Below the pieces are notes generated by a model. The model was not told the origin of the DNA, did no database searches, and worked only from the letters and a program-made list of their open reading frames with translations. A program made the translations under genes and the position numbers. This document shows, piece after piece, positions 50,805 through 59,432 of a stretch of DNA of 64,000 nucleotides (its first letter is position 1; each line of letters begins with the position of its first letter). The stretch comes from Actinomycetota bacterium (GTDB lineage Bacteria; Actinomycetota; Coriobacteriia; Anaerosomatales; Anaerosomataceae), in the NCBI GenBank assembly GCA_004348925.1, contig RCMX01000002.1:368259-432258 (forward strand), given 5' to 3'.

Positions 50805-51923
50805 GTGCGGTCCACATTTGTGAGTCACCCCTGGCGTGCGCTGCTTCCTTGCGCGATCGCCATCACCCTGCTTCTTGGCACGGTCCCGGCCTCGGCTGAG
50901 CCCGGCAATGCTGCTATCGAGCAGAAGCGCAGCGAAGCGAATGCCGCGCAGGACAAGCTCGAGGCGATGGCTACAGAACTCGAGGTGCAGGTCGAGGCGT
51001 ACAACGCCATTTCCGAGGCGCTGGACAAGACGCGCGAGGACATCCGGCGCACGCGCATCGATCTGGAGAACGCGAACCGGGACCTTGCCGAGGCGCAGGC
51101 GCGATTGGGTGACCGCGCTGCCGCCATCTACAAGGAGGGACGTACGAGCGTTCTTGGCGTTTTGCTCGGGACGACGTCCTTCGAGGACTTCGTCAGCCGC
51201 GTCGATCTCCTGACCCGTATCAACAGAAGCGATGCCGAGCTCGTCGCGCAGGTAAAGACGTCCAAGACTCAGGTCGAGGCGCTTGAGGCCTCCCTGGTGA
51301 ATCGCGAGGCCGAGCAGGTCGCGCTCAAGACCGAGACCGAGACGCGAGCAAAGGGCATCGAGGCGCAGATCGCGAAGCAGGAGGCCTACGTCGCCTCGCT
51401 CAACGCTGAGGTGAAGTCCCTCATCAAGGCTGAACAGGAGCGTCAGGCGAAGTTGGCCGCAGAGAGGGCGGCGCAGGCTGCGGCGTTGGCGGCCCGCGGT
51501 TCGGGCGGCCGACCGCCGACTTCCGAGGGGAGCCTGCCGCCCGGCCATCCCGAGGCCGTGGGTATCGCGCTTCAGTACCTCGGCGTGCCCTACAAGTGGG
51601 GCGGTTCTTCACCCTCTGGATTCGACTGCTCGGGCCTGTGCCAGTACGTGTATAGGCAGCTTGGCATAGCGCTACCACGGACAAGTCGGAGTCAGTACAA
51701 CGCCGGGGCGCACATCGCCCCGGATCGTATCGACCTGTTGCGCGCTGGCGACCTCGTCTTCTTCGGCACCGGTGGTGACGCGTCGCGGATACACCATGTC
51801 GGAATCTACGTAGGAAACGGGAACTACGTCCATGCGCCGAGCACCGGCGACGTCGTGAAGGTCTCGTCGCTTACCGATCGCATCCTCAAGAACGGCGACT
51901 ACGTCGGAGCGTCACGCTTCTAG
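50805..51923 (+). CDS. NlpC/P60 peptidoglycan hydrolase with coiled coil
   Basis: I choose GTG 50805 after GGAGGT (372 aa). A signal peptide (ALLPCAIAITLLLGTVPASA) precedes a long coiled coil (about residues 36-240), as in RipC/CwlO-type hydrolases. The C-terminal NlpC/P60 domain has Cys275 (GFDCSG), His331 and His343 as the catalytic set. It should cut peptidoglycan stem peptides (D-Glu to mDAP/Lys). Coiled-coil hydrolases of this type are often activated by FtsEX, which is not in the window. It is monocistronic. TACTAT about 80 nt upstream could be a -10 box. Confidence 0.92.
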   Translation: MRSTFVSHPWRALLPCAIAITLLLGTVPASAEPGNAAIEQKRSEANAAQDKLEAMATELEVQVEAYNAISEALDKTREDIRRTRIDLENANRDLAEAQARLGDRAAAIYKEGRTSVLGVLLGTTSFEDFVSRVDLLTRINRSDAELVAQVKTSKTQVEALEASLVNREAEQVALKTETETRAKGIEAQIAKQEAYVASLNAEVKSLIKAEQERQAKLAAERAAQAAALAARGSGGRPPTSEGSLPPGHPEAVGIALQYLGVPYKWGGSSPSGFDCSGLCQYVYRQLGIALPRTSRSQYNAGAHIAPDRIDLLRAGDLVFFGTGGDASRIHHVGIYVGNGNYVHAPSTGDVVKVSSLTDRILKNGDYVGASRF

Positions 51924-51925
51924 GG

Positions 51926-51941
51926 TCGGGGACGTCCCCGA
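51926..51941. repeat. Perfect 16-bp palindrome after the NlpC gene
   Basis: TCGGGGACGTCCCCGA lies 2 nt after the stop. With no loop it is a poor terminator by itself; it may be a protein-binding site or help end transcription. Confidence 0.5.
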
Positions 51942-52047
51942 AAGCCATTCTCGGCGCCCTCGGCGTGCGCTCTTTGCATGCTTTGCTGTGCTATGATTCA
52001 GCGAATTCCGCTCATTCTCGGCGGGTATCCGTTCTGGAGGTGACCGT

Positions 52048-53802
52048 TTGGCGCGCTCACTTATGTCGGGGAACGAGGCGGTTGCGCGGGGAGCATGGGA
52101 ATCCGGAGTCTTCGTCGGGGTGGGGTACCCCGGAACGCCGTCTACCGAAGTCCTCGAGAACCTTTCGAAATACGATGACGTCACCTGTCAGTGGGCGCCG
52201 AATGAGAAGGTGGCCGCGGAAGTGGGCGCCGGGGTCAGCTACGGCGGCAAGCGCACGCTGGTGACGATGAAGCACGTGGGTCTGAACGTCGCCGCCGATC
52301 CGCTCTTCACGTTGTCATACATCGGCGTTGGCGGCGGCTACGTTCTGCTCGTCGCTGACGACCCCGGGATGCATTCGAGTCAGAACGAGCAGGATAGTCG
52401 CAACTACGCTGCGTTCGCCAAGGTGCCGATGCTTGAGCCTTCAGACAGCCAGGAAGCTCTCGACTTCACGCGTGCTGCCTTCGAAATCTCCGAGCAGTTC
52501 GACACGCCCGTTCTCATTCGCTCGACCACTCGTATCTCGCACTCGAAGAGCCTCGTGGAAGTCGGGGAGCGCAACACGGTCGCCTCGGCGGAGTTCAAAC
52601 AGCATCCCGGCAAGTGGGTGATGATGCCGGCGAACGCGCGCGCTCGCCGGGTGGATCTCGAGGCGCGAATGGAGCGGCTTTCCGCATTCTCCAATGAATG
52701 CGATCTGAACCGGATCGAGATGAGAGACCCGGCTCTCGGGGTCGTCGTTTCAGGGATCGTGTACGAGTATGTGCGTGAAGCACTCCCAGAGGCTTCGATT
52801 CTCAAGATCGGCATGGTGAATCCGCTGCCGGAGGCTTTGATCACCGAGTTCGCGTCCAAGGTCGACCGGCTCGCCGTGGTTGAGGAACTCGACCCGTACC
52901 TCAGTTCAAGGCTGAGGTCTCTCGGGATCGACGTCGTCGAGACCGGACTCTCCACGATCGGTGAACTGACACCGGGGTTGATCTCGCGTGCGTTCGGTGC
53001 AACGACCCCGGAACTCCGGGATGAGATAAGCGACCTGCCGCCGCGGCCACCGTTGCTGTGTCCCGGCTGCCCTCATCGCGGTGTGTACTGGGCTCTCGGG
53101 AAGCTGAAGGCGGTCGTCACCGGCGACATCGGATGCTACACGCTTGGTGCATTGCCGCCTCTCTCGGCGATGGACACGTGCGTTTGCATGGGTGCAAGCG
53201 TTGGGATGGCGCATGGTCTTGGTATCACCGGTGCAGCCGAGGGGCGGCCCGTCGTCGGCGTCATAGGCGACTCTACATTCGCCCATTCGGGCATCACCGG
53301 CGTGCTGGACATGGTGTACAACGGTGCCGCGGGCACCATCGTGATCCTCGACAATCGGACGACTGCGATGACGGGTCACCAGGGCAATCCCGTTTCGGGC
53401 AAGACGCTTTCCGGAGCACCGGCTCCCGCGCTCGATCTTGCTGCGCTGTGCAGCGCGCTCGGGGTCGATTCCGTGCGTACGGTCGATCCGCTCGACATGA
53501 CCGCCACGCTGGCCGTGCTCACCGAGGAGACGAAGCGCGACACGCTGAGCGTGATCATCGCGAAGTCGCCGTGTGCGCTCATCGTTCGTTCCGATGCCGA
53601 TCCCGTCGCCATCGATGAGGAGCTCTGCACGAGATGCGGCGTCTGCGTGCGCCTCGGCTGTCCCGCGATCATGAAGCTTCCATCGGGGCAGCCGGTGATC
53701 GACACCGCCATCTGCGTTGGATGCGGACAGTGCGTGCAGGTCTGCCGCTACGATGCGATCGTCACCGTGGGCCCGGCGTGTGACTTCGGAGGTGGTCTGT
53801 GA
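52048..53802 (+). CDS. iorA: Indolepyruvate:ferredoxin oxidoreductase, alpha subunit
   Basis: The TTG at 52048 follows TGGAGGTGA, giving 584 aa. Signatures include GVGYPGTPSTEVLEN, KHVGLNVAADPL, and PGCPHRGVYWALGKLKAVVTGDIGCYTLGALPPL, followed by the TPP-binding GDSTFAHSGITGVLDMVYN. Two C-terminal ferredoxin clusters are CTRCGVCVRLGCP and CVGCGQCVQVC. With IorB it oxidises arylpyruvates (indole-, phenyl-, hydroxyphenylpyruvate) from aromatic amino acids, giving arylacetyl-CoA, CO2 and reduced ferredoxin. It opens a run of nine genes. Confidence 0.95.
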   Translation: MARSLMSGNEAVARGAWESGVFVGVGYPGTPSTEVLENLSKYDDVTCQWAPNEKVAAEVGAGVSYGGKRTLVTMKHVGLNVAADPLFTLSYIGVGGGYVLLVADDPGMHSSQNEQDSRNYAAFAKVPMLEPSDSQEALDFTRAAFEISEQFDTPVLIRSTTRISHSKSLVEVGERNTVASAEFKQHPGKWVMMPANARARRVDLEARMERLSAFSNECDLNRIEMRDPALGVVVSGIVYEYVREALPEASILKIGMVNPLPEALITEFASKVDRLAVVEELDPYLSSRLRSLGIDVVETGLSTIGELTPGLISRAFGATTPELRDEISDLPPRPPLLCPGCPHRGVYWALGKLKAVVTGDIGCYTLGALPPLSAMDTCVCMGASVGMAHGLGITGAAEGRPVVGVIGDSTFAHSGITGVLDMVYNGAAGTIVILDNRTTAMTGHQGNPVSGKTLSGAPAPALDLAALCSALGVDSVRTVDPLDMTATLAVLTEETKRDTLSVIIAKSPCALIVRSDADPVAIDEELCTRCGVCVRLGCPAIMKLPSGQPVIDTAICVGCGQCVQVCRYDAIVTVGPACDFGGGL

Positions 53803-54395
53803 TGAGCAAGGTGACCACCGTCGTCCTCGTCGGTGTGGGCGGACAGGGGACGATCCTCGCCGGTGACGTGATCGCGAAAGTCGCTGTCGCCGAGGGTCAT
53901 GATGTCAAGCTCTCCGAAGTCCACGGAATGGCCCAGCGAGGCGGTTCTGTGGACACGGTCGTTCGTTTCGGCGAGAAGGTCCATGCGCCCATCATCGACA
54001 CCGGCGTCGCTGATCATCTCATCGCATTCGAGATCACCGAGGCCGCCCGCAAGCTGCAGTACCTGTCGAAGACGGGACGTCTCGTCGTAAACAGTCGCAC
54101 CATCCAGCCGCTGCCGGTTCTCACGGGTGCGGTCGGACCGGCGCAGGGCGTCGAAGCCGAGCTCCAGTATGAGGGAGCGGTGTTCATCGATGCGGAGGCC
54201 CTTGCGTGCGAAGCAGGAAGTCCCCGATCGGCGAACGTCGTTCTGCTGGGTGCCGCGTCGTTCGGGTTGCCGTTTGCCGAGAAGACCTGGCGGGACGTCA
54301 TTGCCGGCCGCGTGCCACCGAAGACCGTTGAAGCCAACCTCCGTGCGTTCGATCTGGGTCGCGCAGCGTGTGCGAAAGGGGTGTGTGATCTGTGA
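53802..54395 (+). CDS. iorB: Indolepyruvate:ferredoxin oxidoreductase, beta subunit
   Basis: The 197-aa partner of IorA (VVLVGVGGQGTILAGDVIAKVAVAEGHDVKLSEVHGMAQRGGSVDTVVRFG over residues 6-57) shares the gamma-type domain of 2-oxoacid oxidoreductases. LLGAASFGLPFAEKTW is conserved near 148. ATG 53802 overlaps the iorA stop by 1 nt; GTG 53799 is an alternative. The gene overlaps the ACT-domain gene by 4 nt. Confidence 0.94.
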   Translation: MSKVTTVVLVGVGGQGTILAGDVIAKVAVAEGHDVKLSEVHGMAQRGGSVDTVVRFGEKVHAPIIDTGVADHLIAFEITEAARKLQYLSKTGRLVVNSRTIQPLPVLTGAVGPAQGVEAELQYEGAVFIDAEALACEAGSPRSANVVLLGAASFGLPFAEKTWRDVIAGRVPPKTVEANLRAFDLGRAACAKGVCDL

Positions 54396-54817
54396 ACGAG
54401 ATGAGCGTCAAGCAGTTGTCGGTGTTCATCGAGAACAAATCCGGCCGCGTCAGCGAAGTCACGGGCATCCTCGGAGAGAGCGGCATCAACATACGCGGCT
54501 TCTCGGTATCGGACACGGCGGAGTTCGGGATCCTCCGACTCATCGTCGATCGGCCCGAAGACGCCGCCCATGCTCTGCGTGCTGCCGGCTTCACAGTGCG
54601 GGAGGACGACGTCATCTGTATCGATCTGCCGGATGTACCGGGTGGTCTTGCCGGCGTTCTCAAACTGGTGTCGGACGCCGGAGTCAACATCGAGTACGTG
54701 TACTCGCTCATCGCCACCTACGTCGTGGTGAATGTGGCTGACGTCGAGCGGGCGCTCCACCTGCTTGCCGACAAGCCGGTGCGGCTGGTCGGTCAGGCGG
54801 AGATCGCGTCTGCGTGA
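54392..54817 (+). CDS. Tandem ACT-domain protein (copy 2)
   Basis: The 141-aa protein repeats two ACT domains (LSVFIENKSGRVSEVTGILGESGINIRGFSVSDT and DDVICIDLPDVPGGLAGVLKLVSDAGVNIEYVYSL). It resembles the protein at 37.9 kb in length and pattern. It lies between the ior and liv genes, suggesting an amino-acid-sensing function for this pathway. The GTG start overlaps iorB by 4 nt. Its exact partner is unknown. Confidence 0.9.
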   Translation: MNEMSVKQLSVFIENKSGRVSEVTGILGESGINIRGFSVSDTAEFGILRLIVDRPEDAAHALRAAGFTVREDDVICIDLPDVPGGLAGVLKLVSDAGVNIEYVYSLIATYVVVNVADVERALHLLADKPVRLVGQAEIASA

Positions 54818-54855
54818 GTTGGGGGTCCACGGGGAATCGGGGAGCGGAGGGCGCG

Positions 54856-56046
54856 ATGAAGACACGGCGGAGCGTGCTTGCAACGGTGCTGGTCGCCCTG
54901 CTCATGGCTGCGGCCCTCTCGGGCTGCTCGGGCAAGGGCAACGGCGGATCCAAGGCGGGCGAGGGGGGCGACGCACCATATCGAATCGGTGCCATCGTGT
55001 CCCTCACGGGCAGCTACGCGGGACTCGGTACGCCTGAGCAGAAGGCGATCGAGATGGAGATGAAGCGTATCAACGATGCCGGCGGTATCAACGGTCGTCA
55101 GGTCGAAGTGATCTTCGAAGACGACGCGACCGATCCCGCGAAGGCGCAGGCAGCCGTTGCACGGCTCCTTGAGCAGGAGAACGTCATCGCGGTCATCGGC
55201 GCTACCGGCACGAGCCAGACGATGGCACTGCGGGACGATATCGACCGCGCTGGCGTTCCCCAGGTCTCGATGGCCGGGGGGTCGGTCATCACCGCCGAGT
55301 TCGACAAGAACGTCTTTCAGACGCCCTGGCCGAACCGGATCGTCGTCCCGTTCACCTTGAGGGCGCTCAAGGACCGGGGCCTGGTGGACGTCGCAGTCAT
55401 CTCCGATACGGGGGGATACGGCAAGGACGGGCATGATCTGATCCTGAAAGGTGCGACAGTCGCCGGCGTGAAGATCGTTGCCGATGAGACGTTCAACCCC
55501 GGCGACACCGATATGACTGCGCAGCTCACCAAGATCAAGTCCGCCTCGCCAGATGTCGTTCTCCTGTGGAACGCCGGCAAGGAGGCGGCGATCGTCGCGA
55601 AGAACATCAAGCAGCTCGGCATGGCGGTGCCGCTTGTCGGCAGCCCCGGCAACGGTCGACGCGAGTTCATCGAGGGAGCGGGCGATGCCGCTGACGGATT
55701 CCGTTTCGCTGCCGGAAAGATACTCGTTCCCGAGGCGTACGGCGAGGGCACGCCCGCGTTTCAGGTCGCCAAGAAGTTCATCGCGGACTACTCCTTCGCG
55801 TACGGGGTCGCTCCGGACATCTTCGCCGGCCACGCATTCGATGCGTTCCTTGTCGTGACGGACGCGCTCAGGCGGATCGAGGGGGAGGCGACTCCCGCAT
55901 CGTTGCGAGACGCCATCGAGGCGACCGACGGGCTCGTGGGTGTTGGCGGTACCTTCGCATACAGCGCCGAGGACCACAACGGTCTGACCGAAGAGGAGCT
56001 TGTCTTCTATCGTATCGAGGGCTCGACATGGGTGCTCGACAAGTGA
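54856..56046 (+). CDS. livK: Branched-chain amino acid ABC transporter, substrate-binding lipoprotein
   Basis: The 396-aa protein has a lipobox (AALSGC) and a Leu/Ile/Val-type periplasmic binding fold (YRIGAIVSLTGSYAGLGTPEQKAIEMEMKRINDAGGINGRQVEVIFEDDATDPAKAQAA over 43-101). Sequence features such as IGATGTSQT and SGxxGxG-like segments are typical. It captures substrate outside the membrane for LivHMGF. The substrate is a branched or aromatic amino acid or arylacetate; the ior context favours aromatic. ATG 54856 follows GGAGGG. Confidence 0.92.
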   Translation: MKTRRSVLATVLVALLMAAALSGCSGKGNGGSKAGEGGDAPYRIGAIVSLTGSYAGLGTPEQKAIEMEMKRINDAGGINGRQVEVIFEDDATDPAKAQAAVARLLEQENVIAVIGATGTSQTMALRDDIDRAGVPQVSMAGGSVITAEFDKNVFQTPWPNRIVVPFTLRALKDRGLVDVAVISDTGGYGKDGHDLILKGATVAGVKIVADETFNPGDTDMTAQLTKIKSASPDVVLLWNAGKEAAIVAKNIKQLGMAVPLVGSPGNGRREFIEGAGDAADGFRFAAGKILVPEAYGEGTPAFQVAKKFIADYSFAYGVAPDIFAGHAFDAFLVVTDALRRIEGEATPASLRDAIEATDGLVGVGGTFAYSAEDHNGLTEEELVFYRIEGSTWVLDK

Positions 56047-56067
56047 CGACATTCGCCCGGGTGATCG

Positions 56068-56946
56068 ATGAGTAGCTCGGAGCTGTTGCAGTTCCTGATA
56101 TCGGGACTTCAGAGCGGTGCGATCTATGCGCTCGTCGGTCTCGGGTTTACACTCGTCTATGCATCCACCGGCATCATCAACTTCGCCCAGGGCGAGTTCT
56201 TCATGTTGGGCGGCGTGCTCGCCGTTGCCGGCGTGCGTATCGGACTCCCGCTGCCGCTAGCGATAGTGGCAGCCGTTGTGATCTCGGCGGGGGTCGGGGT
56301 GGCGATGGAGCGCATCGCCCTCCGGCCGCGACGGGACTCCGGTGCGCTCGTGCTCATCATCATCACGATCGGTGTGTCGATGGTACTGAAGTCCGTGGCG
56401 CGGCACGCCTTCGGACCGAACGAGATGGCGCTACCGGCATTCACGCCGGGACCTCCGGTGCTGCTCCTCGGTGCGGCGATCGACCGGCAGGTGCTCTGGA
56501 TCTGGGGCCTGACGCTCGTGGCAGTCATCGGCCTGACGCTCCTGTACACCAGGACGAGACTGGGTCGAGCGATGCGCGCGACCTCGCTCAGTCACGATGC
56601 CGCTCGCCTCATGGGCATCGATACCGCTGGCGTTGTCATGATCTCGTTCGGCCTGGCTGCGGCACTCGGGGCCCTGGGCGGTGCGGCGGTGGCGCCGCTG
56701 ACGCAGACAGCCTTCGATGCCGGTGCCCGGGCGGGCCTCAAGGGTTTCGCAGCTGCCATTCTCGGCGGGCTGGGCAACCCGATCGCCGCAGTGCTCGGAG
56801 GACTCGTTCTGGGGGTGCTGGAGAGTCTCTCCGTCGCATTCATCTCAAGCACGTACAAGGACGCCATCTCTCTGGTGCTGCTGCTGGCAGTGCTGTTCCT
56901 GCGTCCGCAGGGGCTGCTCGGCAAGAGCGGAAGGGAGAAGGTGTGA
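56068..56946 (+). CDS. livH: Branched-chain amino acid ABC transporter permease LivH
   Basis: The 292-aa membrane protein has about eight helices. IYALVGLGFTLVYASTGIINFAQGEFFMLGG (residues 18-48) is the signature. RATSLSHDAARLMGIDTAGVVMISFGLAAALGALGG contains the EAA-like coupling loop. It forms the translocation channel with LivM. The ATG is 21 nt after livK and it overlaps livM by 4 nt. Confidence 0.95.
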   Translation: MSSSELLQFLISGLQSGAIYALVGLGFTLVYASTGIINFAQGEFFMLGGVLAVAGVRIGLPLPLAIVAAVVISAGVGVAMERIALRPRRDSGALVLIIITIGVSMVLKSVARHAFGPNEMALPAFTPGPPVLLLGAAIDRQVLWIWGLTLVAVIGLTLLYTRTRLGRAMRATSLSHDAARLMGIDTAGVVMISFGLAAALGALGGAAVAPLTQTAFDAGARAGLKGFAAAILGGLGNPIAAVLGGLVLGVLESLSVAFISSTYKDAISLVLLLAVLFLRPQGLLGKSGREKV

Positions 56947-57932
56947 AGCGCGTGTCCAGACGTCTCGTCGGCACGATCGCGCCTGTCCTTGCCGTGATGG
57001 TCGTGCTGGCACTACCGCTGGTGACCACCGATCGCTATTTGTTCAAAGTACTCACGTTCGTCGGCCTGAACCTCATCGTGGTCGCCGGTCTTGCGTTGCT
57101 CTTCGGCTACGCCGGGCAGATCTCGCTCGGACACGCGGCTTTCTTCGGCATCGGTGCCTACACGGTCGGGTATCTTACTGCAGATGGAGCGGTTCCCTGG
57201 CTGATCGCGACGTTGGCAGCGACGGTGCTCGCCGCACTGGTCGGATTCACGCTGGCTCTGCCGATGCTTCGGCTGAAAGGCCACTATCTCGGCATGGCCA
57301 CGCTGGGGTTTAGCGAGATAATGACCGTCCTGTTCGTTGAAGCGCGCGGTATCACCGGCGGCAACGACGGCCTGCGGGGAATTCCATATCCGGTGTTGGG
57401 GCCGTTCAAGATCGCCACTCCGGGTGGCGTGTATCTTCTCGTGTGGATCACGGCGATCATCGTTCTCGTTCTCGCCGGGAATCTGGTGCGCACGCGTCCG
57501 GGCCGAGCTTTGAGAGCGCTTCATGGCGCCGAGCTCGGTGCCCAGGCGTGCGGTATCGACACAGGACGGCTGCGGGTTCAGGTCTTTGCGCTCTCGGCCG
57601 GTCTCGCCGGCCTTGCCGGTGCCCTCTACGCGAGTTCGGTGGGCTACGTATCGCCGACGACGTTCTCGCTTGAGTTCTCGGTGCTGCTCGTGGCGATGAT
57701 CGTCCTCGGCGGCACGGGGTCCATCGCGGGCCCGGTCGCGGCCTGCGTCGGGTTGACGCTGCTCCCATACGTCGACGCGCTCATTCCGGGGCTGCCGAGA
57801 GAGGCCGTCTCCTTCCTGCAGGACTGGGAGGCCGATATCGCGGGCATCGTGATGATCCTGGTGCTCCTGTTCGCGCCCGGCGGTGTTGCGGGTCTGATCC
57901 GATCGATGACGCGAGCAGGTGACTCGCGATGA
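56943..57932 (+). CDS. livM: Branched-chain amino acid ABC transporter permease LivM
   Basis: The 329-aa protein has eight to ten membrane helices with LFGYAGQISLGHAAFFGIGAYTVGY (about 54-78). GRALRALHGAELGAQACGIDTGRLRVQVFALSAGLAGLAGALYAS is the coupling loop. It pairs with LivH. A GTG start overlaps livH. It overlaps livG by 4 nt. Confidence 0.95.
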   Translation: MKRVSRRLVGTIAPVLAVMVVLALPLVTTDRYLFKVLTFVGLNLIVVAGLALLFGYAGQISLGHAAFFGIGAYTVGYLTADGAVPWLIATLAATVLAALVGFTLALPMLRLKGHYLGMATLGFSEIMTVLFVEARGITGGNDGLRGIPYPVLGPFKIATPGGVYLLVWITAIIVLVLAGNLVRTRPGRALRALHGAELGAQACGIDTGRLRVQVFALSAGLAGLAGALYASSVGYVSPTTFSLEFSVLLVAMIVLGGTGSIAGPVAACVGLTLLPYVDALIPGLPREAVSFLQDWEADIAGIVMILVLLFAPGGVAGLIRSMTRAGDSR

Positions 57933-58699
57933 CGGTGCTAGCGACCAGGGGGCTCTCCAGACGATTCGGCGGCCTCGTTGCTGTCGATGATGTCTCATTC
58001 GACGTCCATGCCGGGATGATCAAGGCGCTCATCGGACCGAATGGTGCCGGGAAGAGCACGTTGTTCAACCTGTTGACCGGCTTCGATAGACCTGACGCCG
58101 GCGATATCTCATTCCTCGGCGCATCGATCCTCGGGTGGGCACCGCATCGAGTGGTGCGGGCCGGCATAGCGCGCACGTTCCAGAACACGCAGCTGTTCGA
58201 TGAGATGACGGTGGCTGAGAACGTCCTGGTGGGGATGCACACGTGTCTTCGAGCGGGATTCGCCGAAGGATCGCTCCGGCTGCCCGCCACGAAAGCGAGC
58301 GAGCGAGCCGCAGTCGAGCAGGCGTGCCGACTCCTGCGGCTTGTGGGCGCCGACCGGTTCGCCGATTCGCCGGGTGCCGATGTGCCGCATGGTGTGCGAC
58401 GACTCGTGGAGATTGCGCGCGCGCTTGCCTCGAATCCGAAGCTTCTGTTGCTCGATGAGCCCGCCGCCGGATTGAACAACGCCGAGACGCACGCCCTTGC
58501 GACGTGCCTTCGGCGGATCCAGGCCGACGGGACTACGATTCTCATCGTGGAGCACGACATGGGTCTTGTGATGGAGATATCCGACGAGATCATCGTACTC
58601 GATCGTGGTCGGAAGATAGCCGAGGGTCCGCCACTGCTCATTCAGAAGGATGCGGCGGTTATCGAGGCATATCTTGGCGAGGTGATCGCGGATGCCTGA
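57929..58699 (+). CDS. livG: Branched-chain amino acid ABC transporter ATPase LivG
   Basis: The 256-aa ATPase has Walker A GPNGAGKSTLFNLLTGF near residue 36 and Walker B LLLLDEPAAGLN near 170. The C-loop reads DVPHGVRRLVEIARAL rather than the usual LSYGQ-type signature. The change in this C-loop is unusual but the rest is intact. The family C-terminal helix (DAAVIEAYLGE) is present. It energises the LivHM channel. Confidence 0.93.
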   Translation: MTVLATRGLSRRFGGLVAVDDVSFDVHAGMIKALIGPNGAGKSTLFNLLTGFDRPDAGDISFLGASILGWAPHRVVRAGIARTFQNTQLFDEMTVAENVLVGMHTCLRAGFAEGSLRLPATKASERAAVEQACRLLRLVGADRFADSPGADVPHGVRRLVEIARALASNPKLLLLDEPAAGLNNAETHALATCLRRIQADGTTILIVEHDMGLVMEISDEIIVLDRGRKIAEGPPLLIQKDAAVIEAYLGEVIADA

Positions 58700-59423
58700 T
58701 CAGCTGCTCTCGGTGCAGGGACTCGATGTCGGGTACGGGCGGGTCCCTGTCGTTCGCGCAGCGTCGCTTGATGTCGCCTGCGGCGAGATCGTCACCATTA
58801 TCGGCGCGAATGGATCAGGCAAGTCCACGTTGCTCAAGGCCGTTGCAGGACTGCTTCGGCCGTCTGCGGGTCACGTAATGCTCGACGGTGAAGATGTGAC
58901 AGGGCTGGCGCCCGAGCGACTGGTGCGCAAAGGACTCGCCTTTGTGCCGGAGGGTCGTATGCTCTTCGGGCCGATGTCCGTCTCCGAGAACCTCGCACTC
59001 GGCGCGCACACGCGCCGTGCGGCCGCTGAAGTGGCGACGGACCTGGCACGGGTGCATGCGCTCTTCCCCGTGCTTGCCGATCGTGCCGGACAGCCCGCTG
59101 CAACGCTCTCGGGTGGTGAGCAGCAGATGTTGGCGATTGCCCGCGCCCTGATGTCGCGGCCTCGCATCCTGCTGCTTGATGAGCCGTCGCTCGGCCTTGC
59201 TCCGAAGGTGATCGCGGACATCTTCGGCGTGCTGGATGCATTGCGCGCGGAAGGTCTCGGCATCGTGCTCGTTGAGCAGGATGCGAACCTTGCGCTCAGA
59301 CATGCGCAGCACGGTCACGTGATGCGTTCCGGTCGCGTGGTGATGAGCGGGACTGCCGCCGAGCTCGCAGGCAACGACGACGTGCGCCTTATCTACCTTG
59401 GCGTATGGCACGGAGACGAGTAG
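58692..59423 (+). CDS. livF: Branched-chain amino acid ABC transporter ATPase LivF
   Basis: The 243-aa ATPase has Walker A GANGSGKSTLLKAVAGLL near 37, signature LSGGEQQMLAIARALM near 138 and Walker B LLLDEPSLGLAP near 162. It overlaps livG by 8 nt. The downstream paaK begins 9 nt later. It works as a heterodimer with LivG. Confidence 0.94.
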   Translation: MPDQLLSVQGLDVGYGRVPVVRAASLDVACGEIVTIIGANGSGKSTLLKAVAGLLRPSAGHVMLDGEDVTGLAPERLVRKGLAFVPEGRMLFGPMSVSENLALGAHTRRAAAEVATDLARVHALFPVLADRAGQPAATLSGGEQQMLAIARALMSRPRILLLDEPSLGLAPKVIADIFGVLDALRAEGLGIVLVEQDANLALRHAQHGHVMRSGRVVMSGTAAELAGNDDVRLIYLGVWHGDE

Positions 59424-59432
59424 GGGGAAGCG

